Of a stretch of 64,000 nucleotides of DNA, positions 48,041-61,904 are shown piece after piece (positions within the stretch are counted from its first letter, which is position 1; every line of letters starts with the position of its first letter). Below the pieces are notes generated by a model. The model was not told where the DNA came from, ran no database searches, and was given only the letters and a program-made list of their open reading frames with translations. Position numbers and translations under genes: made by a program. Source of the DNA: Seriola aureovittata (lineage: Eukaryota; Chordata; Actinopteri; Carangiformes; Carangidae); contig NC_079376.1 in assembly GCF_021018895.1 (NCBI RefSeq), positions 9,989,001-10,053,000 of the forward strand, written 5' to 3'.

Positions 48041-51000
48041 CCTTTGTTGTGGCAAGGAGTTTATTTAAATTATTATTTATTTATAAGTATTTATGTAGTG
48101 TTGCCCACTCTTTGTTTAGTAATTGCACATTTAATCTCAGATTGTCTCAGTGGGGCTGCTCATTCTTTTACAATTCAAGGCTGTGATGCTACTGGCCAGT
48201 TTGTCTTGTGTGTGTGTGTTCGTGTGTCAGTGTAACCTGCGGAAAGAGACAGACTGACTGAGACAGGGTCAGTCTTAAATCCCTGGTGACATGTCAAGGG
48301 GTATCCAATTTTAACTGCCTTAAAATTGCTATCAGTGAAGGATTTACACCCCAACTGGCTGGAGCAAGATAAGTTAGCTACAGTCAGCTACTCCAACCTT
48401 TCTGTAAGGATGGAAAAACCTAATGTTGGACTGTATGACTAAAATGACTGTGGGCTTTTTTGTTTATTTTTTATGCCAAAAAAAAAAAGAGTAACTGATT
48501 AGGTGCGTTTTCTGTTTATGTATACAGGGGATGTAAGTGGCACCTTTTTGCTTATTATGAGCAGAGACATCAAGCTGTTTCATCCTTGTGCTGAAAAGCC
48601 TTTTGTTGATTTAGTGTTGATCCTTTTTAAAGGAGGAACATTTTGTATCCCATTATCCTTTGAAGTGCAATATTCTGTATGTGTGAACGTTGTTACATAA
48701 TGTTCTAAAACAAATCAAGAAACTTCATGGTCTATGGCCACTACTACCATCACCACAGGTCGCCCAAGTTTATCTCCAGCCATAGTTTGCCTTTTAAAAG
48801 GATTTTTTTCTCTCTGCTCTATATTAAGTCTCCTGACCAAGCTGCTGCCTGGTATCACATGAGGGAGCACAGTAGTGAAGGCAAGCACTGTCAAGTAATT
48901 CACATAGTCATGTGGCATTTCTTTAAACCAGCCAAGCATTGTTCAGAGTTTTATGTGTGTGTTCCTGTGTGTGTACTGCATAGCCAAACCATGAGTGAGA
49001 AACCAGCCTGCGCCCGCCTCCCAGCACAGTGAAGATACAAGACTGGTGTGTGTGACTTTGAGTGTTCACCATGTGTGTAACCATGTGAAAGCACTGTGTA
49101 TGTATACAACGGTGGGGGAAGGGTCACTGACGGTCTCATGGCTACAGTAGCAGATAGTTGTGGCCTGAGGGCCATATAGTGGCAGAGTTATGTAATCTGT
49201 GGCATGTCATGGCTAAAGGAGGCCTAGCTATAATATAGAGACAGCCACAGGCTCTTCACTCTCAAGCTGAGCAGGGTGCTAGGACAAAGCACCAGACTAT
49301 CACTGCTGCTCTAATTTCAGGATCATATGCTCTTATACTGTCATAAGATCTGAGTGAATACAAGAGAAACAAGATATTTAAAATGAATGTGACTTGAAAA
49401 AACCCTTACTTTCATTTTTAAAGTAATGACTGTTGTCAAGTTTCTTATCTGTTTGGAATGACTCGCTGCTTTCACAGTCATATAAAATAGATGTTATGCA
49501 ATTGACCTTGTAACCACAGCAGTCAGTGTGAGGCATTTTTTCAGTGTGGGTGAGCCTGAGTCTTTGAATTGGCTGTTTTGTTGAGAACATGGCTATTTGT
49601 CTTAGGTAGATAGCTGAATAACTCAGTGGAACGAAATGCCTGGACAGGTGCCACTTGGAGAGCAGTGTTTCTCGTTTCAGAATTACACATGGCTCCAGGA
49701 ATACAAGAGTGGTTTGACTCTGTTTTTTGGGTTTGGGGTTAAATCTTGGAAATTACTCATATGTCAGCAAAGCAGAGCAATACTATTCTAAACTTCAGTG
49801 TCAACACAACCTGTAGCAATAAACTGATTTTCATTAGAGGAGGCTTGTAGTCCACAAGGTGTAAATGAGTAGTATCTGAATTGACTTAAACATGGCTACT
49901 AAACATTTAGGGTGCATGATTAAACTCAAGTTCATAACCTGATTGGTGTGGTTTAAACAAACTGGTCCATTTTATCCACTTTGAAAAAAACCAAACCGAT
50001 TGTTCTGATTCCTTTTTGACATCATGTTGCACTATTGAGTCAAGATGGATTATGTCCGTCCTCTTTTTCTAGCCGTCCGTTGTCATTTATTACAAATTAA
50101 TATCAGATAAAGTCTCATCTAATGTTGATTATCTAACCATGTCTGTGAGAATTACGTATCTATCTGTATGTATCTACATGACCACCAGGGGAAATGTATG
50201 TCTAAGCTTTCCCAGCAACATCAGGTATCATGATGATATAGGAGTGTGCTGGAGCAAAGCCACAAGATCAACATGGACCAAGTTGGTTAGCGAGCCTTCT
50301 CTTTGATCACAGGGCCTCATGCGGTGCCGTTATGGCTGGACCTCAGGGCTAAAACACTGGACCGCCCACAGAATGAACTGAGGCCAGTTGAGCTAGATAA
50401 GACACTATGAAAGGTTCACTGGAGTAGCCTACTAGTCTATATAGTTTTTTCATTTTTACTGATGAAAAAACTATGTAGACACACATTTTCGTTCCTCTCC
50501 CACCCCATTTCTCCTTCGAGGAATTCTTGTTCTCATGATTTTCACCACCTGTTTTTGTCCTTGTTGTTTACATATGTGCTGTTTGTGTGTAACTACTACA
50601 GGTTGGCAGCTTTGGGGAGAGGCTTAAAGCATCTTAGGAAATGCCATTCTATTGATTTCTGAGCTAGCTAACCTTACTCAATCGATGTAAGCCAGCACCA
50701 TACTCCCAGTTATCTGTCACTAATACATCCTCTGTGTATTTGACTACGCTGATGTTTTATGTTAATATGTGAATTTCCATGTGGGAAGCAAGTGGGTACC
50801 CATGTTTATGGGTGTATTCATGCACCATGTGTTTATGCAGGCATGTTATTATGTGGGTCTGTGTTTAATTTAATGTGTAGGCTTTGTCATACGTATATGT
50901 TATGCCGCGAAATCTCTCTTTGTGGTGTTTGTCTATGTTTGTTTTGTTTGTTTTTGATGTTTTAACTTATTTTCCATCACACCTGATCAATTAAAAGTTG

Positions 51001-51754
51001 AATAACATAAAGCAGAAAGGATCTATTTAATCATATGAAACACAATTTGATTTGAGTATCATTAACTTATGACAGCTGTATACATTTCTATCTTACACCC
51101 ATGAGTCAACAGTGAGCCCTGTTTGTTGGAGGGACAAAGATCTCTTACTTTCTGTCAAAGAAATGTAACAAAGCCCAGTATCAGAGCTTTCTCCAAGGCT
51201 CTTTAGAATAGAAATTACACAGTTACCACGCCAGTTTGTGTATTGCACTTTCCACTTCATTCGTCATCAGTGTCCTCGTAGCTATTGATTAGCTGGTGAG
51301 ATGGATGGGCAGGCAGATCGTTTAGATTACTGGCATATTAAGCTGCTTAGACCAGTAAGAAAGTCAGGTCAATTATGACCTTGGTTACTCAGTCCAATGC
51401 CACATCAGTCTAACTTTATGTATTCATAAACATACATTTTAAGATGTGTTTCCCAAGGTTAGCCCAACCTTACAAGTCCAGATGGAAACACAAATGAGAG
51501 ACCATGAATACTTATTTATAATGATCTGGGAGGTGTAAACACAGACTCCACCATAAAAAGGTTTCATGTTTTTGAGGGTGATGCAGTTCAAGGTAAAAAA
51601 ATAACTAGATGTTTTTCTGTTAAAATCCATTTGAAGAATGAAGGAAAAGAAATCATAAAGAATTACTGTCATAATTGAAGCTTAGATTCAGATTATTCAT
51701 TTAAATGTTTGACTTTAAAATTTGGATTCCTGATGCTTTTGTTTATTAGTTGAT

Positions 51755-51880
51755 ATGTAGATACTTTATTTCCCCAAATGTGGAAAATTGTCTCTGGGTT
51801 CGCAGCTCAAATAAAACCACTGAGGACAGACATCAAGAGCAGACATTTTGACATAGATGCAGTTATAAAATCTAAAAGTA
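51755..51880 (+). repeat. possible fragment of a 'tactttatt-gatcccc' type teleost repeat
   Basis: gatactttatttccccaaat and then gtggaaaattgtc resemble a phrase (actttattgatccc...ggaaattg) found in common fish elements. It is short and diverged. Confidence 0.3.
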
Positions 51881-52939
51881 GCTAGTTGTACTGTAGGTGA
51901 ACTAAATTAACTGCTAAGTTGTGACAAAACAAACCTTTGATGATCATTTAGAGACATGAACTATGCAGCTGATATGTCAAGAATTGTCATTCCCTTTGAT
52001 GGTAGTGGAGATGAAGATTGTGCCATTAAATATCACAATAATTAATTTTATAATTCAGTAATGATGATCAGTTTTAATTTATTTGTGTGTAGTTTGTTTT
52101 ATAAAAAATCAGCAGTGTTGGATCATGCATTTTTCTGTTTTCATTTGACTTTTACACTGCATCTAACTGATAGAACTTTTTTAAACATCTCAGGGAGTCT
52201 GGACAAATGTTTGCTAATGAGGTTTAGCCAGGCGTGGGTGTGTGGGTGGTCTGTTGTGAAGAATGTTGCCTTATGTGGGTTTCTCACAGGGCCAGTGCAG
52301 AAGCAGTGACTGATGCTGGCCTCCCAGTTTTTACTGAGAGCACAGACGTACAGCTGAATATTTGTGGGTATTTGCAAGAATCCACATGTGTGTGTCATCC
52401 ATACCAAATCCCCCTGTATCTGTGTGCTATGGAAGTAGCTATAAGATTACAAAAGTTGTGGCAAATGAAGCTGCAGTCTAGACAGAAAGTTTTCCTTTTA
52501 GCTTGTTTGTTACAGTTCACTATTAGGTTAACGTTGTAAAACAAACAGCGGTGGATGGAGATGTTGAAAATGTAGCTTTTCTTTGTGTTTTAAATCTTGT
52601 TGAACAGGTGGAGTGATGGAAGACGCTAATTGCTTTTTTACTCGCAAAGGTCGTGATGACACTCACAGAACTACGACTGTAGTGGTTGTCAGCTCCAGTA
52701 AAAAGTTCACTCCTCACTGGTCTACACTGCTGCCTCGGTGCTGTCTACTCGTGAGGCTGCAGCCCGACACCAAAACGTGGTTGAGTTTTTTCCGGTTCAT
52801 TTGACTCAGGCGCTGTGCCTTGAAAACCCTTCATTCATGGCGTGTGTAAATAAAATAATTTTTTCTGATGCATCGCGTTTCAGTCAGTGTTTTACGATGT
52901 GTTTGTTGCACATGTTCATACCGTGATGTTGATGAAATA

Positions 52940-53801
52940 AGCTTAATAGGTCAGCACTAACATGCGTTAACATGCGTCTTCAGTGATCCGATCACAAGTG
53001 GACAGCTCAAAGTACGTCAGTTCACACCTGACTTTAAAATGCGTCTCCACATGCGTTTTGATTGACCACCTGTGATCGGATCTCACTGCCCCCCTTTATA
53101 TGAAAATAACCCCTCCATACCCCACTCGCTCTCACTGGCTCACTCTCACACACACACCATAGACGGGCGTAGCGTACGTGACGTCACCCATAGCTTTCTG
53201 AAGAGCGGTTTTGAAGTTCAGAGTGGGCCGTTCCGTCATTGCCATCTTGTCAGTACCTGACTCCACCGAACTCCCAGCTAATCCCAAAATCGGCAAAGAG
53301 GAGGGGCACGTGTTGAGTCGAGACTTCACTGCATGCCGGCTTGAGGCAGGCATATGCTCACCCGTCTGTCACTCAAAGCTTTAAATGAGTTGGTTATCTA
53401 AAAATTCACCCCCCGTACAGTTGTCATGAAGGAGGAAATTAGCTATAGAGATCAAAACTGTTTTTTGTACCAGGCTGTAAACAAGTTTATTTCTGCTGTA
53501 AAGTTAGGCATTTTAACATTGGAGTCTATAGGGATTCACTCGCTTATAGAGCCAGCTTCAAGCGGCCATCAGAAGAACTGCAGCTTTTGGTACATCTGGC
53601 TTAATGCAAATTGTCAATTGGCTAAAAACAAAATTGCGTACCTGTTTATTTGCATATAAAGCGTGGAAGTGAGATCCGATCACAAGTGGTCAATCAAGAC
53701 GCATGTGGAGACGCCAGGTGTGAACTGACGAACTGAGAGCTGTCCATTTGTGATCGGATCACCTAAGACTAATGTTAATACCAGGTCTGAACAGGGCCTA
53801 T
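52940..53801. mobile_element. nonautonomous fold-back DNA element with about 95-105 bp inverted arms
   Basis: The left arm (52982-53086) and right arm (53669-53763) are near-perfect reverse complements. They share gtgatccgatcacaagtgga, then cagttcacacctg, then gcgtctccacatgcgt and tgattgaccac. Each arm is itself bounded by an inverted copy of the gatccgatcaca box, so the ends are palindromic too. Weaker outer similarity (cattaacat/aatgttaat words) extends to about 52940 and 53801. No transposase is encoded, so the element must have been mobilised in trans. The interior (about 53115-53600) looks like a different repeat. Confidence 0.75.
53115..53600 (+). repeat. interior repeat carried within the fold-back element
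   Basis: catagacgggcgtagcgtac, gtgacgtcacccatagcttt, the gccatcttg phrase and later ggagtctatagggattcact resemble a common fish repeat I remember by 'gacgtcacccattggttt... gccatcttgg'. It contains a full CRE (TGACGTCA, 53179-53186) and a YY1-type box (GCCATCTTG, 53241-53249). Confidence 0.4.
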
Positions 53802-53844
53802 GAAACTGTGGCAGGACCAATCAGACTGTGTCAGAAGAGTAGGC

Positions 53845-53990
53845 TGTCCTTCAATGTGGCCCAGGACGCATTTGCGTTCACACTGCTAAAAGAATGTGGA
53901 CACATGTGGCCCAGACCACCTCCGAATGTGGTCTGAGGGATCAGATCTCAAATGTGTCCTCAGTGCATCTTGGGTGCGTTCACACCAGGA
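53845..53990 (+). repeat. related repeat fragment beside the fold-back element
   Basis: gcatttgcgttcacactgct, ggacacatgtggcccagacc and ggatcagatctcaaatgtgt, followed by gcatcttgggtgcgttcaca, share vocabulary with the arms of the neighbouring element (gatc(c/a)gatc box, ttcacac). It is probably a piece of the same or a sister family. Confidence 0.35.
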
Positions 53991-55224
53991 TTGTGCCGAT
54001 GGACAATGGTATAAGTGATTCACGATCAGCTATTGGAGATTGTTCATGCTTTTGCAAATGTCAAGACAATATTTGACTTGTTTTCCCATTAATGTAGTTA
54101 TTTATTATTTGTAGTATTAAATTAATACTAAATTGAATTTGCCTGCCACAGTTTAATGTATATAACCGCATATAACTGACGTTTGCAACACATGAGCACA
54201 CATACACTACGAAGAGATTGACAGACATATAGAACACGTCATTTAGTTCAGTTTTTGATCCTGCTGCTTTATATTGTGGTAAATAAAACTTCTGGAGTCA
54301 GTGAGGTATACACTCGCTTTTTCGGTCACTCCTTTTTCTGTCTTGCTCATAGGGTAACCTAACGTTAATGTAACACACAGGTGTAGTGCTGTCAGAGTCA
54401 CCGGAACAACCCCCCTCCTTTTTTTCCCCCAGATGAAATAAAATATTCACAGTTCACATAATCTGGTTTATATTTATATACTTTTTAAGTGCTTGAAAAT
54501 CTGCATGGCAATCTTTTGGAAGCTTGGCAATTGTAAGCTGGAAAGACCTGTAACACAGACACAAAATATACAGACATGTTTTTTAAGTGTTAGCTTAATT
54601 GGGATCTCATCAGGGATCGTACCTGACCTTGACGCCTGAATGCCCGTAGATATGGGGTTGTTATCCATTCTGTCACTTTCCATCAGCACTTCAGTCTACA
54701 ATTATGGATCCAGTGTGCTCATCCATTTGAGTTTTGGAACTGCCCCCCCCCCGTGACGCTGTTTCTTGTTTTAAAACAATAGGTATGAGAATATTTGCCA
54801 TAGTTGTTGCTGGCCTGTATTTGTGGGATCAAATGTATTTCATCAACCTTTCAACATGGGTAGGAACACATCAACTATATTCATGTTTCATTACTCAGAT
54901 TTCTTTTATTTTTCACATATTCAGTTTATCCAATTTTAAGATGGAAAATAGGAAAACATTTGTGAAAGAAGCCCAATAGCTTAAAAGACACGTCGGCAGG
55001 CAAATTGCATAATAAGGCATCCATGGTCTCTAATGTCTCTTTCACTTGCTCACTCAAACAGCGCCCACACACACACACACATACATGCTCACAGCAGGTG
55101 GGGCTGGATAGATGAAAGGCTCAGGTGCTCTGCAGGTGGACTTAGGCGTGTGCGGTGCAGTGCATACAAAAGCCTCCCTCTGTAGAATTGGCCAGTGTGT
55201 TTCATCCATTCCACAGAGAACAAG

Positions 55225-55228
<4 letters not shown>

Positions 55229-55310
<82 letters not shown>

Positions 55311-55332
55311 TCCGTGCGTGCGTGCGTGCGTG
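55229..55332. repeat. (TG)17(TGCG)17 compound microsatellite
   Basis: About 35 bp of TG switch to about 70 bp of TGCG with one interruption (tccg near 55311). Long alternating purine-pyrimidine sequence, Z-DNA prone and CpG rich. Confidence 0.95.
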
Positions 55333-58300
55333 TATGTTGGGAAATCAGTACATGCCCCAGTGGTTCTGACAGCTCTTTTCGCAGTATGTTCCTAAACCAA
55401 AGCCAAACTGTCCAAACTGTCTGTCATCAGCTCCTTCTCTGTCCTTTACTGTCCAACTCAGTCTGCTTGCCTTCTGTCCAAACGGCACTTAGGTTCACAG
55501 AACACCCCTGCAGTTTTGCCTCATGATCTCCTCAAAAACCAACCACAGTCCTGTGTTCCATTCAGCTACCTCTCCTTTTATCTCGTCTGTCTTTGTGTGT
55601 CTTGTTTTCCATTAGAAACAGTAGGGTGCTTTGTAGGTTTGTAGCAGGGATCTGTTGATTGGTGTGGTGGAGGCAGTGCACAGTTGTTGCTTTGGAAGAC
55701 TGTTCAGCTCTATATAACTTGTATCACTTCCTTCACTCCTTGGCTGATGTTGGTGCAGTCTCACTCTGTCTTTAGCACTCTTGGGTTTTTGTTTACAGGC
55801 TCCTGCTTGGAGACACTCAGGAGATGGTAGGTGAGAATGAAAGGGACGAAACATGGAACTAGGGATATTCTTTCATTGCACCATTGCATGCTTAGGGAAT
55901 ATATTTGACTTCAGGGAATTATTTGTGGTTGGTTAGCTGTGATTTGGAGCTGATATTTTTTATTTTGTTTACAGTTGTTTATAGTTGTTGTGGTGTAGTG
56001 ATGAATTTCCCATCCTCTATATCACTAAATTTAGGTAGTTTTGAGGGAAATGAATCTTGTGCTCTGGTTATGTATGTGCCACAGTCATTGGGATGAGATT
56101 TATTTGGAAAGTGTATTAATATTTACTTTATTTTTGAAAGGAGGAGGGATTTGAGCAGACAGTTTAATCCACAGGACTGGTAAACAAAGACTTCTCACTG
56201 TAAAAGATAGTCTTTGATCTGACTTTGAAGCAGATGCACACAGAGTTGATTCCCACCTGGAGGTCAACTGACAGTTTCAGCTGGTCATTACAATAACAGA
56301 ACAAGGTATGGTTCTTTGTAACCTGAACACTTGAGGGCTATTCTCAGTTGTTTAGACAGAGAAATTTAGAGTGAAGACATTTTGTTTCTGGCCTCCTTGC
56401 TGGGGTGTACTTTTGTTAGTCTGAATGTTGTGGAAGAGTTGATGGCACTCAGCAACAGGGAATGGCCCAGGGCGATGAGGTGATGTGGCCACTTTGGGAT
56501 CATTGGACGTAATTATTCAAGAGAAGGACCACACCACACATGTTTTTGATGCTGTGTACTCTGACCATATGCATTAGCTCACTGATAGAGCAAACACAGT
56601 TCAACACAATTCCCTGTATACCTGAATAAGTCATCTTCATGGTGTTCTCAGGTTTTGTTTTGTGTAAACAAAGTTTGTACCCCGGATCCTTCTTGTGATC
56701 TGTGCGGTGTGAAATGAAGGGAAAAAGAGGAGGAGTGGAGGAAAGAAGAGAGAGCTGTAATGAAAGAGCAGAGAGCCCTGGTCTTATAAAAGTCAGCCAT
56801 CCATATAATTAGCTGATGCTCTGTTCATGTCAAACTAAGAGCCCTCACAACTAAACATTTAATAACCAACTTTAGTACTTAATCCAATTGACTTTCCAAT
56901 ACATTTCATTTCCTCGTATTAAAATAGTCTCTGAAGATATTGAAAGTACAAGTGACCCAAGAAAAACATTTTTTTATGAGCTGTGTCTGAATTGTAAAAT
57001 AAAGCTTATTTCAGCAGCAGTTCATTCTTATTTCACAATGTGTTGACATTGGTTGATTGTTACAAACTGTCCTGCCAGTGCTTTATAATTCCAGGCATTT
57101 TACAAAGATAGATTTTTATCAGACTGTCACAATAATTTGGAGGAAACTATTCTCCTTTAGGTCAAGGGGTTGCCAGATAAACGGAAAAAGTAGCCACCTA
57201 TTGTTGGGGGTGGGGGTAATTGGTACTGATGGAGATGGTCCAGTTACGCTCCTTTGTTTTTAGACCTGGCCTGAAAAAAAAGACTCATAGATTATGTCCT
57301 TAACACTCTTGAGACATTTTCCTTGGCCCGTTAAAAGGCCTCAGTGTCTGGATCCTCTTTGCTGCACTTGGCCCTGCATTTGTGCATTTCTCGTAGACTT
57401 GACCGAGGAAAACCTTTGCTGTCATAACGGTGAAGTCAGTGTCCTGGACTGCTTGCTTTCTAACAACTCTCTTCTGTCAACTTGTAAAATGTTTGCAAGA
57501 TGTCGTCCCCCTGCAGAATAATTCATCCTATTGACCTAACATTTATCTTTTTCCAATGTTTGTTTCCTGTGCAATTTCTGTGCAATGGTATGTTCTTTAA
57601 GCAGTAATTGAACAACAGGACTTTTGTTTGTGTCATATGAATGAATGAAATGAATGAACTAATGCACCATGCTTCTTCTAATATTTGGTCTGCAATCTTT
57701 TCCAGCGTTGCCACATTTATTTTGTAACTTATATTTTGTAACCCATATTGGACTCTGCTGTTGTTTATGGTCTTGCTGAAATATTTAGATATTTACTTGC
57801 TCAAATGAGGGAAAATATTTACTGGTAGCTGTTCACCTACAAGCTTTGAGTTGTTCAATGTTAGGCGTGTGTCAGCTGCATTTGCAACACATTTATGAAC
57901 AGACTACAGATTGAACATTTAGTATAGCTATAGCACTCCTTGATGAAAACACTTAAAAAAAAGGGATCTTGGTTATGTTCTTTCCAACATCCATGGCCAT
58001 CTGTCTTTCTTTACAAAAGGCACGAACAGAGTGCTTTGGGTATTCAAGCAATTTATATACCTGGCTCGGTTGGACCGCAGTGACTTGAGTCTACTTGATT
58101 GGGTCATTTGATTGTTTTCAAGCAAGAGAAAGTAGATGCTTGATGGAATGAGCTTCATCATTAGACTAGAGGGCTTCTCCCCTTTTCTGAGTCAAAATGT
58201 TAAAAGGTTGCATTAAGTGGTGAAAAGGCCTGCAGTTTATGATGGATACTGGGAGTTATGTTAACAGTGGCAGCTCATATCTCTCAGTAGCTACAAATCT

Positions 58301-61300
58301 GAAAATGTAAGAGAATGAATTCACATTGTGTTGACCTTCACTCAACAATTCAACTGCTCTTTGTTGGATAAAAATCAGCAAACAGGGACTTACCAAAGTG
58401 CCTGTTGGCTGGAAAATTGACACTACACAATCATCCTGGTTTTATGCATCCAGTAGAATTTATCATCGGTTTGGCTGCCAAAGTGTGGCACATCTGCAGC
58501 AAGTATCCAGCTGTGTGAACCATATAGCTGAATTGCTGCCAGATGGCATATTTTACAACGCTGCGTATAGTGAGTTGCTTTTACCTTTTAAGTGTTTATT
58601 TTCATTTTTACGTCTGTGAGATGTGTACATTCATTGTCAATAAGTCCTCATTACTAGATCTCTTTCAAGTTTATTTTAATAGAAATTGTTACAAGATGAC
58701 AGATTTGAGATTGGCTGCATCTCAGTAAGTCAAGACTCCCTATGCGACTCTGCTTGCAATGAAAGACTTATCTGATTATTAGATACTATCAGAGACACAT
58801 GAAAATAGCGACCAGAAGGAAAGGAGAACTATCCAGCACAGTGTATATCCATTTGGACTGCGATAAGAGGAGACAGAGAGGGAGCTGTGGATAGTGAAAG
58901 AGACAAAGATGGGGGTGGAGAAAGGAAAGGAAAGATCCCAAGGGTCTTGACCTTTGATGGTCTTTACTGGAAAGATGGAGAATTTGAAATGGAAAGTAAA
59001 AGTTGGCAAGCTATCACTGTTATTAATCTACTATACATCAGTTTTTAATGGGCTTTCTATGAACTGAGGAACTATGAGTCATTATGATTGGGAGATTGGT
59101 TTGCTGATGCACTGCATTTCACAATGCTTCCAGCATATGTCTTTGTTTCACTTTTTCCTCTGCTTTAAAATTTAAATCATATGGCGTTAACATATAAATA
59201 CTGAAGTAAAAGTCTCAACATTTATATGCACCACAATGGAAATTTATTCTTTCTATTAAGTATTTCTCTTCATACTAGCTTGTATATCTAGAGTCATGTC
59301 TTTGTCGAGGTTAAGAGACATTTCTTCTACACCCTCCTTATGCTGATGTCTGTCTTGTCTTGATTTACAATTCCTTTGATGGCCCGAAAGGTGTCTAATA
59401 CCTCAAGTGCTGCATAAATAAAATATCTGCCAGGGCCAAGGGAGCTGATCAATTTATGCATGTCCTTTATAAACTGTCAGCTTCTCCTTTGTCCATGTCT
59501 GCACACATAATTAAACACATCCATGTGTCCCAGTGCTTAGTATCTCATCTTTTTCCACTCTCTTTTAAATTTCATCAAAAGAGACTGTGAGGGAGAAGCA
59601 TGAAAAAAGTAAGATACACCATACTTCACTTTGCTTTCTAAATACTCTCAAAGTTCCTTTATACAGTATTCCTCCTCTCTTTACCCATCAGCTTTGAGAT
59701 GTCTCTTGTCAGCTCCATGTAAGCCTGTATTATGGGGCTAATAAAGCTGAAAGCATATCGTATCTGAGCCAGCACCACAGAAAAACACTCTTCCACAAAA
59801 ACTGAGAAGACTGAAATCTCGACTGAAAGACGTGCATTAACCTTGGGGACTCATCTGTCTGGTTGGAAAACTATAGGAAGAACATGCTATTCCTTTCTGC
59901 TTCATCAGGGCCCATCTTTCTAGCTGTCCAATTATCTTTCGTTAGAATATATTGTATGGTAGCAAGTGGATGTATATGTTTTTCATGATATGAGTGTGGT
60001 AGTGTCCTCATCCCTCTGGCAGAGATAATGGCTGAGTTCAGGATTTTGTGGAACATAAATGAACATGGCTTATCCGTGGCACATTAGCATTTAAGTATTG
60101 CCAAGTGAAGATTAAAGTCTTTTTGAATCACTGAATGTAGCTTAATTTAACATTACTTTATTTATGTTTACAGTACAACGATTCCCACTGTATTTTATTG
60201 CAGAGGTGGATATTAACATTTAGAGAAAAACACAAATATAGTCTGTAGTTAATAGTATGTCCATTGTTTAGACTTTTAGCTTCTTATTAAAATGAACACA
60301 AGATGAGATGCATCATGATATAGGTGGCTTACTGTCTCTGCTTAACAATATCCTGCTGGAAACCCTGTGAGTGGATGTTGCTGCTGCCAACATATTGCCC
60401 CCAATTTCCCCCTCATCATTCTACAGGAAAGTGTAAAATAGTGAAATAAAACTGGCATTGTCATCTTTTTTAAAACCCCAAGTTTCTGCTGTGAAACTGT
60501 GTCACCATTGCTCAGGGAGAGGAATTGGCTCGTTAACAGCCTCTAAAGGATGGAGGCAAGGATTGAGAATTATCGATAAGGGAACGGAAGAGCCCCTGCA
60601 CTGCTCACCGTTAAATATTTGTTTGGCTCTCTCCTACCAGCCCTCAGGTTAGAGAACAATGCAAACAGCATATGCAGAATTATGTAGTGGAAAAGCAAAC
60701 ATTTAATATTGAGTACCCCACACCTATACTCATAAATGAGGAGACTAAGTGGCAGTGTTGGTATGTCAGGGCTGAGGTGTAGTTATGCATGTTGTTATTA
60801 TGCAGTTATGCAGTTGCAGAGTCATTTCACAAAGTGAAACCTTGGCAGTTTTGAACGATCCTATTACTGGCATGTCTACTTTCTCATGAATTTCAAGGTG
60901 CATCTAGATAATTTATTTCTCATCTAATTTTTATTATTGGCCATTAAATCTATTTGCAAACTAGACATTCACTACAGGAATACTTTTCTTCACACACACA
61001 TATGCGCTGTGCTACATATTGTGCTGTGACATACATCTTACAGAGATGAATTTCCTTGAACATGCAGCCTCTCAATGGTCTTACCTGATACGTCAGTTGC
61101 TTCTAAGATATCTTCTCAGTTTATGATAAATTAAAGATGCATTCTCCTTTTTATCCTGTAGGTTTTGAGCAACCGTTATAATCCCCTAAATAACACGTAA
61201 AGGCCAAATTCTTAGTTTTTTCTTTTATTCTCTTTTATTAATTGTGTATGTTGCTCTTAACTTATTGAACTCACTGAACTTATTGAAGTCACAAAAGAAA

Positions 61301-61904
61301 CACAGTATATAATTGATTTGATTTTACAAAGCTTGACAGTAGGTCAGGTGACTATTTTGTGGAATTCCATTCATTGCTGCTTTAGTCTTGTGATGTATCT
61401 CAATTTTCAGGTTTTTGCCTCCCCAGACTCTGCAGAAATGTTCTCTGACTGTTCAGTACACTGTCAGACTACAGCTCTCCAAGAGAGAACAAGGAAGATT
61501 TAAAAGAAGTATAGTAAGAAAAGCTTCTCTGATAAGGCAGGTTGATACCATCAGATGTAATGAATTCAGGGCCTTATCTGATTCCACGGGTATATGCTCA
61601 CTGAGCCTGATGATTCTTATATCATTCTAAAGCTGGTAGTATTGATTTTGAAGTGAGGCACATGGATTTGCTGAGCCAATGCATCTGCAGTTAACTCTAT
61701 CAGTCTCTTTAAAGGGAGAGTGGATTTATCTATAGCTTCACAACAGAGAGGAATTCTGCCTTCCAAGCAGATCTGAATCGAACTGCAGTCTAGAAGACAA
61801 GGTGCAGAGAGCTGGATTTGATACACAGTGCCCTCTTATATAAATTTTTTTAGCATGGTATTTGTCTGTATTAAAGATGAGTTGGAGCTGCAGTGCTGGG
61901 AATG

